Positions 19,913 through 28,752 of a stretch of DNA of 62,336 nt are shown here, in pieces. The stretch is from the NCBI GenBank assembly GCA_002869005.1, contig PKTU01000026.1, forward strand, positions 1-62,336, in the 5' to 3' direction. The notes beneath the pieces are model-generated. The model was given only the letters and a program-made list of their open reading frames with translations, had not been told where the DNA came from and made no database searches. The number at the start of each line of letters is the position of its first letter. The first letter of the stretch is position 1. The stretch is from Deltaproteobacteria bacterium (GTDB lineage Bacteria > Desulfobacterota > Deferrisomatia > Deferrisomatales > BM512). The position numbers and the translations under genes were made by a program.

Positions 19913-22900
19913 GAAAACCACTCGACCTTTTACGCGCCCGGTTAAAGGGATCGACCCTAATAGAAGCCTCCGCAGGCACCGGCAAGACCTACTCTCTGGC
20001 GGCGCTATTTCTCAGGTATATAGTTGAGGAAGGGTTTAAGGTAGAGGAGATACTTGTCGTCACCTTCACCGAGGCCGCTACGGAAGAGTTAAGAGGAAGG
20101 ATAAGGGCGAGGTTGAAAGAGGCTTTAGCCCTCTTCGCGGTCGGTGAGAGCGATGACGAATTCCTTAAAGGGCTCCTCGCCAAATGTGTAGACCACGAGC
20201 TTGCCAGAAGACGCATTGTAAGAGCGCTGGCGTCCTTTGATGAAGCGCCCATTTTCACCATCCACTCATTTTGCGGAAGGGTTTTGGCGCAATCAGCCTT
20301 CGAGTGCGGCGCGCCATTTGAGCGGGAGGTCTCCGGCGACTCCTCATCCGCCCTTGAGGAGGTAGTCGGAGATTACTGGCGCGTCACTGTCGGTAATCTG
20401 CCGGTGCTCGTAAAGCGGCGCTTGCAGGAGAAGAGGATAGGGGTCGGGGAGTTGTCAAAGTTCGCGGGCAAATGGCGAGCAAGGCAAAACATGACCCTTA
20501 TCCCCGATGGCGGCGACCCTTGGCCGGAGTCGTTGGAGGGGAGTGTAAAGAGCCTTTTTGAAAGTTTTTCCTCCCTCTGGTTGGAGTCGAGAGGAGAGGT
20601 TGCGCGGTTGATACAGGAGAGCCCTGCGGTCAATAAGCGCAGCTACTCAAGGAAGAACCTCCCCCGCTGGGTCGACTTGGTTACCTCCTACGCCGCAGGT
20701 AGCGACCCCTTCTCTGCGCCGGAGGAGTTACTCCGGTTCTCAAACTCTGGGCTTGAAGATAAGCGGACGGGTGAAGGTGCTTTACCGGTCCACAAAATCT
20801 TCGACCTGGCAGAGGAGCTCGTTTTAGCCATAGCTTCGCTGGAGCGAGCGGTAAATCAGACGCTCCTCTCCTTTAAAATGGGGGCGATTAAGTACCTGCG
20901 CGAGCACCTGCCAAAGTGGAAGAGCGAGCACAGGCTACGTCACTTCGACGACCTTATTTTAGAGCTTAGAGACGCACTTGCCTCTGACGGAGGCGAGGCT
21001 TTGGCAGTCCAGCTTCGCAGTCGATACCGGGCGGCGCTGATTGATGAGTTTCAGGACACGGACCCGGTTCAGTACGAGATATTCTCACGCATCTTCGGCG
21101 CAGGGCACCCATTATTCATAATCGGCGACCCGAAACAGGCGATCTACTCCTTCAGGGGAGCGGACGTTTACACTTACATGCACGCAGCCAAAGAGACGGA
21201 GCAGGCCAATACGCTGGATAAGAACTACCGCTCCTCTCCCGCCCTTGTAAGAGGTGTCAACACCCTGTTTGGCGCCTACGAGAACCCCTTTTTAGTGGAG
21301 GAGATAAAGTTTGAACCTGCCATTCCAGGGTTGGATGGCGACCCATCGTTCACCGTTGATGGGGTTGAGGATGCGCCGCTCAAAGTTTGCCACATTTTAC
21401 GAGGGGACGGGAAACTCTCTACCGCCGATGCGGCGCGGCGGGCGATGGAGTATGTGACGGCGGAGATACTTACTCTCCTTGGCGGGGTTGATGGTGAGGC
21501 GGCGCTAGCCGACGGGAAACCTCTCCGTGCCGAGGATATCGCCGTCCTCTCAAATACCCACGACAATGCCAGAGCTCTACAAGGGATGCTTTTGTCGAGG
21601 GGGGTTCCAGCGGTCATCTATGACAGCGAGTCGGTCTTCTCCTCCTCCGAGGCCAGGGAGCTATACCTGCTCCTCAGGGCTATCGAGGAGCCCGGCTACA
21701 TGAACGGCGTGAGGGGGGCGCTTGCCACCTCCCTAATTGGGCTTGACGCCCGCCAGATAAAGGCGGTCGAGGAGGGAGAGGGCTGGGAGGAGTGGCTGCT
21801 GAGGGTGCTCTTTTATCACCGGCTTTGGCATGAGCGTGGTTTTATACAGATGTCACGCGCCCTCATCGACGGAGAGGGTATAAGGGCGCGCCTCCTGGCA
21901 AGTGATGGCGGTGAGCGGAGGCTCACCAATCTTCTGCACATCGTAGAGCTTCTCGGGCACGCCGCCGTTGAAGGTAAGCTTGGCGCGGCGGGGGTTACCA
22001 AGCATCTCGCAGCCAAGCTCGCGCATGGCGGTAAATCGGAAGAACACGAGATGCGTATAGAGTCCGACGCAAACGCCGTGAGAATACTTACCGTCCACAA
22101 GTCTAAAGGTCTTGAGTATCCGGTGGTTTTCGTGCCCTTTTCCTACGAAGTCATGGGCAGGAGAGCGGTAGAGGCTTTCTGCCACGACCCCTCCGACAGC
22201 ATGAAGGGGATACTTAACATTGACCCCGATTCGCCCGAATACCCGGAGCACAGGGAAGCGGCCCTCGCGGAGCAGCGGGCGGAGCGCGTAAGAGCCCTAT
22301 ACGTGGCACTCACAAGGGGCTCAAGAAGGACTTATTTTTTCTGCGGCCCGATTGATGGAAGCGAAGGGAGCGGCGTAGCGACCCTTTTGACGCCGGAGAG
22401 TGATCCGGCGCAGCTCGGTGACGACGGATATTCCACCATTGTAGAAGGGCTTGCAGAAGGATCTAGCGGGAGCATTGAGGTGAGACCGGTTGGACCATTG
22501 GGTGGGTTGCCGCCCAGCTGCATCTACCAACCGGCTGGGGAGAAAGCCGAGGCGCTTAGAGTGCGGATTCCGAGGGCAAACCACTCAGCGCGTTGGAGCG
22601 TGGAATCATTCTCCTCGATATCCAAAGGGGCGCACAGCGGCCTCAAGGAGAGGCCGGATCGCGATGAATTCACCTCTCAAGGGGGGGATAGCGAGGAGGC
22701 TGAAGGTATCTTCGCTTTCCCCAAAGGGGCGAGAGCGGGAAACCTCTTTCACGCTATCCTTGAGGAGGTTTCCTTCACCGGTGGGGCAAAAGACCGGTTG
22801 CATGAGGTCAGACGTAACCTCGGCCGCTTCGGCTTCGGCGCCGAGTGGGAGAGCGTTGTGGCTGACTCAATCGAGCGTACCCTTGCCGCCCCTCTGGGCT

Positions 22901-23448
22901 GGGGATTCTCCCTCTCCGATCTTGACGACCGCGACAGGGTTAGCGAACTTGAGTTCTTTTTGCCCATGAAGTATCTATCCTCTTCCGCGCTATCCGACCT
23001 GTTTGCAAGATATGGCACCGACTTTGGAGGCGAGCCATCCCTTGACTTTTTGGAGACCATCGCCAAACTCGGCTTCGGCGTAGTGCGCGGATACCTGAGA
23101 GGTTTTATCGACCTCACATTCAGACATGGTGGGCGCTACTACATCGTGGACTGGAAATCAAACCACTTGGGCAACACGGCGGCTGATTACGGGTATGAGG
23201 GCATGGCGCTTGCCATGAACCGTAGCGGGTACCACCTGCAATATCACCTTTACCTGGCCGCCTTGCACCGCTATCTCGCTGCGCGGTTGCCCGGCTACTC
23301 ATACGCAGAGTGTTTCGGTGGAGTGGCCTACCTCTTCCTCAGGGGTATCGGTCGGGGAGAGGCCGGGTGCGGTATCTATAGAGCGCGTCCGGCGAAAGAA
23401 TTGATAGTGGCGCTTGCGGACCTCCTAATGGATGGGGAGGTGAAATGA
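19909..23448 (+). CDS. recB: Exodeoxyribonuclease V subunit beta (RecB)
   Basis: 1179 residues, nearly identical in length to E. coli RecB. N-terminal UvrD/SF1 helicase: Walker A EASAGTGKT (residues 19-27), motif II DEFQDTDP (about 379), motif III GDPKQAIYSFRGAD, motif V TVHKSKGLEYPVV, motif VI YVALTRG. The C-terminal nuclease domain carries VDWKSNHLG with Asp and Lys near residues 1081-1083, matching the catalytic D1080/K1082 of E. coli. A complete helicase-nuclease; 3'-5' motor of RecBCD. Confidence 0.96.
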   Translation: MRKPLDLLRARLKGSTLIEASAGTGKTYSLAALFLRYIVEEGFKVEEILVVTFTEAATEELRGRIRARLKEALALFAVGESDDEFLKGLLAKCVDHELARRRIVRALASFDEAPIFTIHSFCGRVLAQSAFECGAPFEREVSGDSSSALEEVVGDYWRVTVGNLPVLVKRRLQEKRIGVGELSKFAGKWRARQNMTLIPDGGDPWPESLEGSVKSLFESFSSLWLESRGEVARLIQESPAVNKRSYSRKNLPRWVDLVTSYAAGSDPFSAPEELLRFSNSGLEDKRTGEGALPVHKIFDLAEELVLAIASLERAVNQTLLSFKMGAIKYLREHLPKWKSEHRLRHFDDLILELRDALASDGGEALAVQLRSRYRAALIDEFQDTDPVQYEIFSRIFGAGHPLFIIGDPKQAIYSFRGADVYTYMHAAKETEQANTLDKNYRSSPALVRGVNTLFGAYENPFLVEEIKFEPAIPGLDGDPSFTVDGVEDAPLKVCHILRGDGKLSTADAARRAMEYVTAEILTLLGGVDGEAALADGKPLRAEDIAVLSNTHDNARALQGMLLSRGVPAVIYDSESVFSSSEARELYLLLRAIEEPGYMNGVRGALATSLIGLDARQIKAVEEGEGWEEWLLRVLFYHRLWHERGFIQMSRALIDGEGIRARLLASDGGERRLTNLLHIVELLGHAAVEGKLGAAGVTKHLAAKLAHGGKSEEHEMRIESDANAVRILTVHKSKGLEYPVVFVPFSYEVMGRRAVEAFCHDPSDSMKGILNIDPDSPEYPEHREAALAEQRAERVRALYVALTRGSRRTYFFCGPIDGSEGSGVATLLTPESDPAQLGDDGYSTIVEGLAEGSSGSIEVRPVGPLGGLPPSCIYQPAGEKAEALRVRIPRANHSARWSVESFSSISKGAHSGLKERPDRDEFTSQGGDSEEAEGIFAFPKGARAGNLFHAILEEVSFTGGAKDRLHEVRRNLGRFGFGAEWESVVADSIERTLAAPLGWGFSLSDLDDRDRVSELEFFLPMKYLSSSALSDLFARYGTDFGGEPSLDFLETIAKLGFGVVRGYLRGFIDLTFRHGGRYYIVDWKSNHLGNTAADYGYEGMALAMNRSGYHLQYHLYLAALHRYLAARLPGYSYAECFGGVAYLFLRGIGRGEAGCGIYRARPAKELIVALADLLMDGEVK

Positions 23449-25253
23449 GCATTCCCGATGGACGGATAGCGTTATCTCCGATGGCGGCGCACTTCGCCCG
23501 CTTTATCGAATCACTTGAACCCGGAGCAGGCAAGGAGGTGGGGCTGGCCGCTGCGCTAGTGTCCGCTGAGGTCGAGAGGTCCAATGTATGCGCTTTTATC
23601 CCCGCCTTTGCAGGCACACCTGTTGCTGAGGTGTTGCCCTTTGGAGGCGAAGATCGCTTTCCCCAACTCGAAGAGTGGCTTGCCGCCCTCAATGCGGCAA
23701 ATGTAGTCGGCGGCCCCGGTGAGTTCGCGCCGCTGATTTTGGATGACTCCGGTCGACTATATCTGCACCGGTATTATTGTTATGAGCGTGCCGTTGCCGA
23801 TATGCTAATCGACCGCGCCAAGAGGGCTCTTCCAACAGAGGGCAAAGTATCAAGACTTTTAAGCCGTTACTTTCCACCCGTTGAAGAGGAGCCTGATTTT
23901 CAGCGCGTAGCCGCCCTCTCGGCGGCTACCAGGTCTCTTGCCGTCATATCCGGCGGCCCGGGTACGGGGAAGACCACAACGGTGGTGAAGATAATAGCCC
24001 TCTTGCAGGAGCTTTCCGGTGACAAACCACTTGCCGTGGCGCTATGCGCCCCGACGGGTAAAGCCGCCGCGCGCCTCAAAGAGGCTGTAGAGTCGGCAAG
24101 GGGCGCGCTGCCTGTCAGCGACGAAGTTATCTCCCGAGTACCGTCCGAGGTGCATACAATTCATCGATTGCTTGGAGCGGGCTCGCGTGGCTTTAGGTAT
24201 AAAGAGGGCAATCCGCTACCATATGACCTCATCGTCGTAGATGAATCATCAATGGTTGACCTTCCGCTGATGGCGGCGCTCTCGGCCGCCCTCTCCGAAG
24301 AGACGCGGCTCATCCTCTTGGGCGACCGCGACCAACTATCCTCGGTGGAGGCAGGCGCCGTATTGGGAGAGATCTCTGGTGGGGGGCTAGCAGAGAAGTT
24401 CTCTGGGGCGTTTAGTGAGCTGGCGGGGGAAGCGGGTATGGATATTCAGGGTGAGAAGATATTCTCCCCACTGGCGGATTCAGTCGTTATTCTCAAAAAA
24501 AGCTACCGTTTCAACGCGGGCGGCGGAATCGGGCTACTGGCAGATGCTGTCAGGCGCGGCGACGCGGGGAAAGCGCTCCAAACCCTTAAAAGCGGCGACC
24601 CCGAACTCTCCTTCGGAGCATCGGAGGGATTGGAGTTCCAATGGGAGCTTGCGAGGATTGCCGTGGCTCAGGGCGGTGAGTACCTGCGGCTGGCGGCTGA
24701 AGGGGCGCCTCCTGAGGTGGTGCTGGAGAGCTTTGGCAGGTTGGGGATACTATCAAGCGTGAGGCGCGGTCCCCTTGGCGTGGAGGGGCTGAACGCCGCT
24801 GTGGAGGAAGCGCTTGGCGCGCATGGGTTAATTAATCATGAAGAAGAGTGGTACCATGGCAGGCCGGTCATGGTTACCGCTAACGATTACGACCTCTCTT
24901 TATTCAACGGTGATATAGGCGTAACTCTGAAAGACCCCTCTACCGGCAGACTCAGGGTATGGTTCCCCGCTACGGGCGGCGCAGCCCGGGCATTTTCACC
25001 CTTTACCCTGCCGGCCCATGAAACGGTCTTTGCCATGACGGTCCACAAGAGCCAGGGCTCAGAGTTTGAAACAGTACTCCTTGCCCTGCCAGCCGCCTCC
25101 GAGGGGCGGGGCATCACGCGCGAGCTCCTTTACACCGCTCTGACCCGCGCAAGAAATAGGCTGATTGTACGAGCCTCAGAGGAGAGCGTAAGGCGTGGAG
25201 TCCTATCCCCCACGGAGCGTAATTCAGGTCTTGGAGATATGCTCTGGAGCTGA
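23445..25253 (+). CDS. recD: Exodeoxyribonuclease V subunit alpha (RecD)
   Basis: 602 residues. SF1B 5'-3' helicase: Walker A GGPGTGKTTT (about residue 170), APTGKAAARL, Walker B VVDESSMVD (about 263), 'LGDRDQLSSVEAGAVLG', motif V TVHKSQGSEF (about 532) and motif VI YTALTRARNRL. The N-terminal RecB-binding domain covers about residues 1-130. Completes RecBCD; the start overlaps the recB stop (ATGA). Confidence 0.96.
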   Translation: MSIPDGRIALSPMAAHFARFIESLEPGAGKEVGLAAALVSAEVERSNVCAFIPAFAGTPVAEVLPFGGEDRFPQLEEWLAALNAANVVGGPGEFAPLILDDSGRLYLHRYYCYERAVADMLIDRAKRALPTEGKVSRLLSRYFPPVEEEPDFQRVAALSAATRSLAVISGGPGTGKTTTVVKIIALLQELSGDKPLAVALCAPTGKAAARLKEAVESARGALPVSDEVISRVPSEVHTIHRLLGAGSRGFRYKEGNPLPYDLIVVDESSMVDLPLMAALSAALSEETRLILLGDRDQLSSVEAGAVLGEISGGGLAEKFSGAFSELAGEAGMDIQGEKIFSPLADSVVILKKSYRFNAGGGIGLLADAVRRGDAGKALQTLKSGDPELSFGASEGLEFQWELARIAVAQGGEYLRLAAEGAPPEVVLESFGRLGILSSVRRGPLGVEGLNAAVEEALGAHGLINHEEEWYHGRPVMVTANDYDLSLFNGDIGVTLKDPSTGRLRVWFPATGGAARAFSPFTLPAHETVFAMTVHKSQGSEFETVLLALPAASEGRGITRELLYTALTRARNRLIVRASEESVRRGVLSPTERNSGLGDMLWS

Positions 25254-25310
25254 AAAAAGGTGCGGGCTTAAATATCTTCTTTTTCCTTTGGACAATTTTT
25301 GACATAATCA

Positions 25311-25435
25311 CCCGGTCTCCGAGCGGATTATCCCTAAGGGCCTAAGCCTATGAGTGGTTCGCCGATGGGTCGCGCTGCGAAAGTGCGCGGCCTCCCGCGT
25401 TTGGAAAGGAGCTGTCGTGGCGCACCTGTGTGTCC
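25311..25435 (+). promoter_or_regulatory. Molybdenum/tungsten cofactor (Moco/Tuco) riboswitch upstream of tupABC
   Basis: The leader holds the conserved blocks I recall for the Moco RNA motif: CTCCGAG (25317-25323), GCCGATGGG (25361-25369) and a 23-base block 25389-25411 containing GGCCTCCCG and GGAAAGGAG. The last two blocks and the first are identical in a second element at 36240-36381 in this window, which gives independent comparative support. A CATAAT -10 box lies at 25303-25308. It sits directly before a terminator hairpin and the tungstate transporter, so an OFF switch that senses the cofactor is likely. Moco versus Tuco specificity cannot be told by eye. Confidence 0.85.
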
Positions 25436-25468
25436 ATGCCCTCCCTTCCATCGGGAGGGCATTTTTAT
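25436..25468 (+). terminator. Riboswitch-linked intrinsic terminator
   Basis: A 10-bp stem (25436-25445 with 25453-25462, GCCCTCCC core) is followed by a T-rich tract. It lies between the riboswitch and the tupA start, so it is the probable expression platform for premature termination. Confidence 0.85.
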
Positions 25469-25498
25469 TTGGACCTCTTTTGGAAAGGTGACCACACA

Positions 25499-26308
25499 AT
25501 GAAAACGAAGCTTTTATCACTCCTTATGGCGGCGCTCATCGTCGTCCCCTCCATCTCTTTAGCGGCCGAGACGCGCCTGAGGATGTCTACGACGACCTCC
25601 ACAGAGAACTCGGGTCTCCTTGCCGAGCTGATTCCCCCCTTTGAAAAGGCTGAAGGCGTTAAGGTCGACGTCATCGCGGTCGGCACAGGCAAAGCGTTGC
25701 AGCTGGGCCGAAATGGCGATGTCGACGTGGTATTCGTACATGCGCGTTCCGCCGAGGACAAGTTTGTCGATGAGGGTTACGGTACTTACCGTAAGGACGT
25801 TATGCACAATGACTTCGTCATAGTAGGCCCTCCCCAAGACCCCGCTGGGCTGGCCTCGGCAAAGGACCTCTCCTCCGCCATGGCCGCTTTGGCAAAGGGC
25901 GAAGCCACCTTTGTCTCGCGCGGCGATGACTCCGGCACTCACAAAAAGGAGAAGCTGCTCTGGAAGACTGCCGGGATAGCACCCTCCGGTGGCTGGTACG
26001 CGGAAGCCGGGCAGGGGATGGGGGCCGTCCTGACCATAGCGGATGAAAAGCGAGGCTATGCGCTATCGGATAGGGGAACTTTCATAGCATATGGCGGCAA
26101 GGTGGACTTAAAGGTTCTCTTCGAGGGGGACCAGAGCCTTGCCAACCCTTATGGTATAATCGCTGTAAACCCGGAAAAACACCCCCAAGCCCGGTTCGGA
26201 TTGGCAAAAGCGTTCATCGATTATGTTGTAGGTGAGCAGGGCCAGAAGATAATTCGTGGTTTCAGGAAAAACGGGCAGCAGCTTTTCTACCCTGATGCGA
26301 TAAAGTAG
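25499..26308 (+). CDS. tupA: Tungstate ABC transporter, periplasmic binding protein
   Basis: 269 residues from the ATG at 25499, with GAAAGGTG upstream; an upstream in-frame start would put translation inside the terminator hairpin. Signal peptide MKTKLLSLLMAALIVVPSISLA. The mature protein opens with the TupA oxyanion motif STTTSTENSGLL, and 'VGTGKALQLGRNGDVDVV' and 'SRGDDSGTHKKE' follow, all diagnostic of TupA rather than ModA. Binds WO4(2-) for delivery to TupBC. Expression is probably controlled by the leader riboswitch. Confidence 0.94.
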   Translation: MKTKLLSLLMAALIVVPSISLAAETRLRMSTTTSTENSGLLAELIPPFEKAEGVKVDVIAVGTGKALQLGRNGDVDVVFVHARSAEDKFVDEGYGTYRKDVMHNDFVIVGPPQDPAGLASAKDLSSAMAALAKGEATFVSRGDDSGTHKKEKLLWKTAGIAPSGGWYAEAGQGMGAVLTIADEKRGYALSDRGTFIAYGGKVDLKVLFEGDQSLANPYGIIAVNPEKHPQARFGLAKAFIDYVVGEQGQKIIRGFRKNGQQLFYPDAIK

Positions 26309-26323
26309 AGAATTCATAAGAGC

Positions 26324-27013
26324 ATGGACTATCTCTCCGCCTCGGCAGCCGTCGCCGCAGACTTGATCCTTGATTTTGATCCGGAGGTTTATGGAATTGT
26401 ACTGACCTCATTGAAGGTCTCGGTGTCGGCGACCGTGGCGGCGTCTTTGATCGGCGTGCCGCTGGCGCTTTCTATCGCCTTGAACAATTTTTGGGGCAAG
26501 GCTTTTATCAGGCTGCTTTTAAACACCCTCATGGCGTTACCCACGGTAGTCGTGGGCCTCTTTGTTTACGCGCTAATCGGGCGCGCAGGGGTGCTGGGAG
26601 AGCTCGGATTGCTCTTTACCCCCGCCGGAATAATACTTGGCGAAACGCTCCTTGCGCTGCCTATTATCACCAACCTCACCCTCGTAGCGGTGGAGACTCT
26701 GGACCCACGCTTTTTTAAGACTTGCAGGTTGCTTGGCGGGTCCACGGCACGAACGGCGAGGGCAGCGCTATTCGAGGCGCGCCTGGGCATCCTGGCGGCT
26801 CTGGTTGCAGGGTTCGGCAGGGTTGTTGCCGAGGTCGGCGTAGCCATGATACTCGGAGGCAACATTAAAGGCTTCACGCGCACCATGACCACAGCGATAG
26901 CCCTTGAGACCTCAAAGGGAGAGTTCGCCCTCGGGCTAGCTTTGGGCGCCCTGCTCTTGCTTGTGGCGCTGGGAGTTAACGGGGCGCTCTTCGCCATAAG
27001 GAGACGCGCATGA
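26324..27013 (+). CDS. tupB: Tungstate ABC transporter permease
   Basis: 229 residues with five to six hydrophobic segments and the ABC permease EAA-type loop 'EARLGILAALVAGFGRVVAEVG'. Inner-membrane partner of TupA and TupC. Lies 15 bp after tupA and overlaps tupC by 4 bp. Confidence 0.93.
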   Translation: MDYLSASAAVAADLILDFDPEVYGIVLTSLKVSVSATVAASLIGVPLALSIALNNFWGKAFIRLLLNTLMALPTVVVGLFVYALIGRAGVLGELGLLFTPAGIILGETLLALPIITNLTLVAVETLDPRFFKTCRLLGGSTARTARAALFEARLGILAALVAGFGRVVAEVGVAMILGGNIKGFTRTMTTAIALETSKGEFALGLALGALLLLVALGVNGALFAIRRRA

Positions 27014-28008
27014 TCGCCTCCGTCTACCAGCTGAGAGGGGTCTCGTATACTTATGAGGGCAGTGATAAACCCGCGCTCGATATCGGGGAGCTGTCGATCA
27101 GAGGAGGTGAAGTCACTGTATTCACAGGCCCCAACGGGTCGGGCAAGTCCACTCTCCTCTCCCTTCTGGCACTAGACATCGCTCCCGCAACGGGGGATCT
27201 TCTCTTTTTCGGCGAACGCCCCATTTCAGCCCGTCACAGGAGCCGCATCGGCATCCTGGACCAACACCCATACCTCTTTGATATTAGCGTTAGGGCTAAT
27301 GTTGAGTGGGGGTTAAAGGCCCGAAAGTTGATGGATGATATGGATGAAAGGGTCGGAAAGGCTCTTTCCGACCTCGGCCTCTCCTCCTATTCGGAGCGCA
27401 GGGCCCGTAAACTCTCCGGAGGCGAGATGCAGCGGGTAGCCCTCGCAAGGACGTTGGTTTTAAACCCCGATATACTCCTGCTTGATGAGCCAACGGCGCA
27501 TGTGGATGCTTCAAGCCGCGAGAGGATCGAGCGCATAGTCAAGGAGTGGGTGGCTCGCGAGGGTGGAACGGCTATCGTGACTACGCATGACGTTGCGTTG
27601 GCCCAACGCCTTGGCGGAAGCGCCTACAGGCTTCAGGAGGGCAAAGTTTCGGCTTCCGGTGTCGACAATGTCTTTATGGGGCACTTTGTAATGGGTGAGG
27701 GAGGTGTTTTCGATACCGGGCACATCAAGATTAACGTTGCTGGCAAGAGGCAGGGTAAGGCTGTGACGCTCCGGGCTGAGGAGGTTATCCTCTCCACGCA
27801 CCACCTGGAGTCGTCGGTGAGGAACAACCTTGAAGGAACTATTACCGACGTTTCATTGGGCGACGGCGGATTGTTGCTGGTGACGGTGGACTGCGGTGAG
27901 CGTATCGTAGCCTCCATCACAACCTCCGGCTGGGCGGATCTTGGTGTGTCAGTGGGTGAACGCGTCCACGTATCCTTCAAGGCGTCGGCGCTCAGGGTTG
28001 TCGAGTAG
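27010..28008 (+). CDS. tupC: Tungstate ABC transporter ATP-binding protein
   Basis: 332 residues. ABC ATPase: Walker A GPNGSGKST (about residue 39), signature LSGGEMQRVALA (about 136), Walker B ILLLDEPTAH (about 157), H-loop VTTHD. The last 70 residues look like a TOBE oxyanion-binding domain (SVRNNLEGTITDVSLGDG), which could give feedback inhibition by intracellular tungstate or molybdate. Energises TupB; translationally coupled to it. Confidence 0.93.
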   Translation: MIASVYQLRGVSYTYEGSDKPALDIGELSIRGGEVTVFTGPNGSGKSTLLSLLALDIAPATGDLLFFGERPISARHRSRIGILDQHPYLFDISVRANVEWGLKARKLMDDMDERVGKALSDLGLSSYSERRARKLSGGEMQRVALARTLVLNPDILLLDEPTAHVDASSRERIERIVKEWVAREGGTAIVTTHDVALAQRLGGSAYRLQEGKVSASGVDNVFMGHFVMGEGGVFDTGHIKINVAGKRQGKAVTLRAEEVILSTHHLESSVRNNLEGTITDVSLGDGGLLLVTVDCGERIVASITTSGWADLGVSVGERVHVSFKASALRVVE

Positions 28009-28023
28009 CTAGCGAGACCAAAG

Positions 28024-28063
28024 ATGAGCCCCTTATGAAGTGTGAGTTCACAAGGGGCCTCAT
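28024..28063 (+). other. Hairpin after tupC, possible terminator
   Basis: Nearly perfect inverted repeat (28024-28039 with 28047-28063, CCCCTT/AAGGGG core). No T-run follows, so it may be a weak terminator or an mRNA 3'-end stabiliser between the converging tup and selenoprotein operons. Confidence 0.5.
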
Positions 28064-28099
28064 TGCCGATTTAGATGTGTGAATTGCGCAGCCACGCGC

Positions 28100-28357
28100 T
28101 TACATTTTAAGGTCTACATCCTCCAATGATTCCGTCGTGAAGTTGCGCACTACGCCTGCTCCGACCCGCATCGCCAGCGCCAGCGCGTGGCGTATCTCTG
28201 CTTCAGTCGCCCCTGCCTTCTTCGCCGCCGCGAAGTGGTTATTCAGTCATGTGGGGCAGCGCGCGAAGGCGGTGGCTGTTATCAGACAGAGCTCTTTTGT
28301 CTTATCGTCAAGCGCTTCGGTGAATTCAAATTCAAGAAACTTCTGTTTGAGGCCCAT
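28100..28357 (-). CDS. AhpD-like (carboxymuconolactone decarboxylase-fold) selenoprotein, in-frame TGA as Sec
   Basis: Reading through one TGA (28247-28249) gives an 85-residue protein. It starts at ATG 28357 with GGAGCT six bases upstream and ends at TAA 28100. Around the TGA the peptide reads ARCPT-U-LNNHFAAAKKAGATEAEI. This is the AhpD/CMD core, in which a CxxC is followed three residues later by His and then by GAT-EEI. The TGA sits exactly at the second Cys, giving CxxU. A stem-loop starts 11 bases after the TGA, with a loop that begins GG, as in bacterial SECIS elements. AhpD-fold proteins use CxxC for thiol-dependent peroxide or disulfide chemistry. The start is 9 bp after the zinc-ribbon gene, so it is co-transcribed. 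Without readthrough only a 36-residue peptide results. A Cys-to-TGA mutation is the alternative, but the intact downstream codons argue against it. Confidence 0.82.
28220..28235 (-). promoter_or_regulatory. Putative bacterial SECIS hairpin
   Basis: On the minus strand CTTCGC, loop GGCG, GCGAAG forms a 6-bp stem, extendable by two C-G pairs across a small internal loop. The apical loop starts 18 bases after the TGA and begins with G. This fits the bacterial SECIS pattern I recall: loop 16-37 bases after UGA, with a G in the first two loop positions. Confidence 0.65.
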
Positions 28358-28366
28358 TTTGAGCTC

Positions 28367-28738
28367 CTATTTGTCGAAGGGGAGGATATCCACGCCGTTG
28401 TCGGCGCGTTTTTCACCTCGCAATAGCTCCATGTGACGGAGCACTGAGAAGGCGCGCTCGAGTTTGGAGTTTTCGATTCCCAGCTTCTCGGCGATCTCTT
28501 CGCGGGGAACACGCCCCTTCGATATGACGAGATTATAGAGCGAGCGCTCGGGCTCCTGGAGAGTCTTTATCGCATCCTCCTTGGACCCTATTGATGATGA
28601 GGCCATCTTGACCGCCCAGGGGTCGCAAGCTTTCGCGGGCGACATGAGCGTCATCGCGCAATCCTCGCAGACCTGCTGTGCGCCGTGGTCCACTATCTCC
28701 TCTTCGGGGACGTCTGCCTTGCACCTTTGACAAATCAT
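28367..28738 (-). CDS. Zinc-ribbon protein with winged-helix-like C-terminus
   Basis: 123 residues from ATG 28738; an upstream in-frame ATG would lie inside the preceding gene with no ribosome site, whereas GGGAG lies about 10 bases before 28738. The N-terminus has CQRC and CEDC pairs (zinc ribbon). The C-terminal half reads like a helix-turn-helix: 'SKGRVPREEIAEKLGIENSKLERAFSVLRHMELL'. Possibly a DNA-binding redox or metal regulator. It sits between an Isf-like flavoprotein and the AhpD-like selenoprotein, with overlapping signals, so the three form one operon. Function not recognised more precisely. Confidence 0.7.
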   Translation of the reverse strand: MICQRCKADVPEEEIVDHGAQQVCEDCAMTLMSPAKACDPWAVKMASSSIGSKEDAIKTLQEPERSLYNLVISKGRVPREEIAEKLGIENSKLERAFSVLRHMELLRGEKRADNGVDILPFDK

Positions 28739-28752
28739 GATCCGGTTTCTCC

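Noticed and set aside
28100-28357. AhpD-like gene as a simple nonsense-mutated pseudogene
   Set aside because: The stop is exactly at the redox Cys, in the TGA form, followed by a fitting hairpin, and the downstream half shows no decay.
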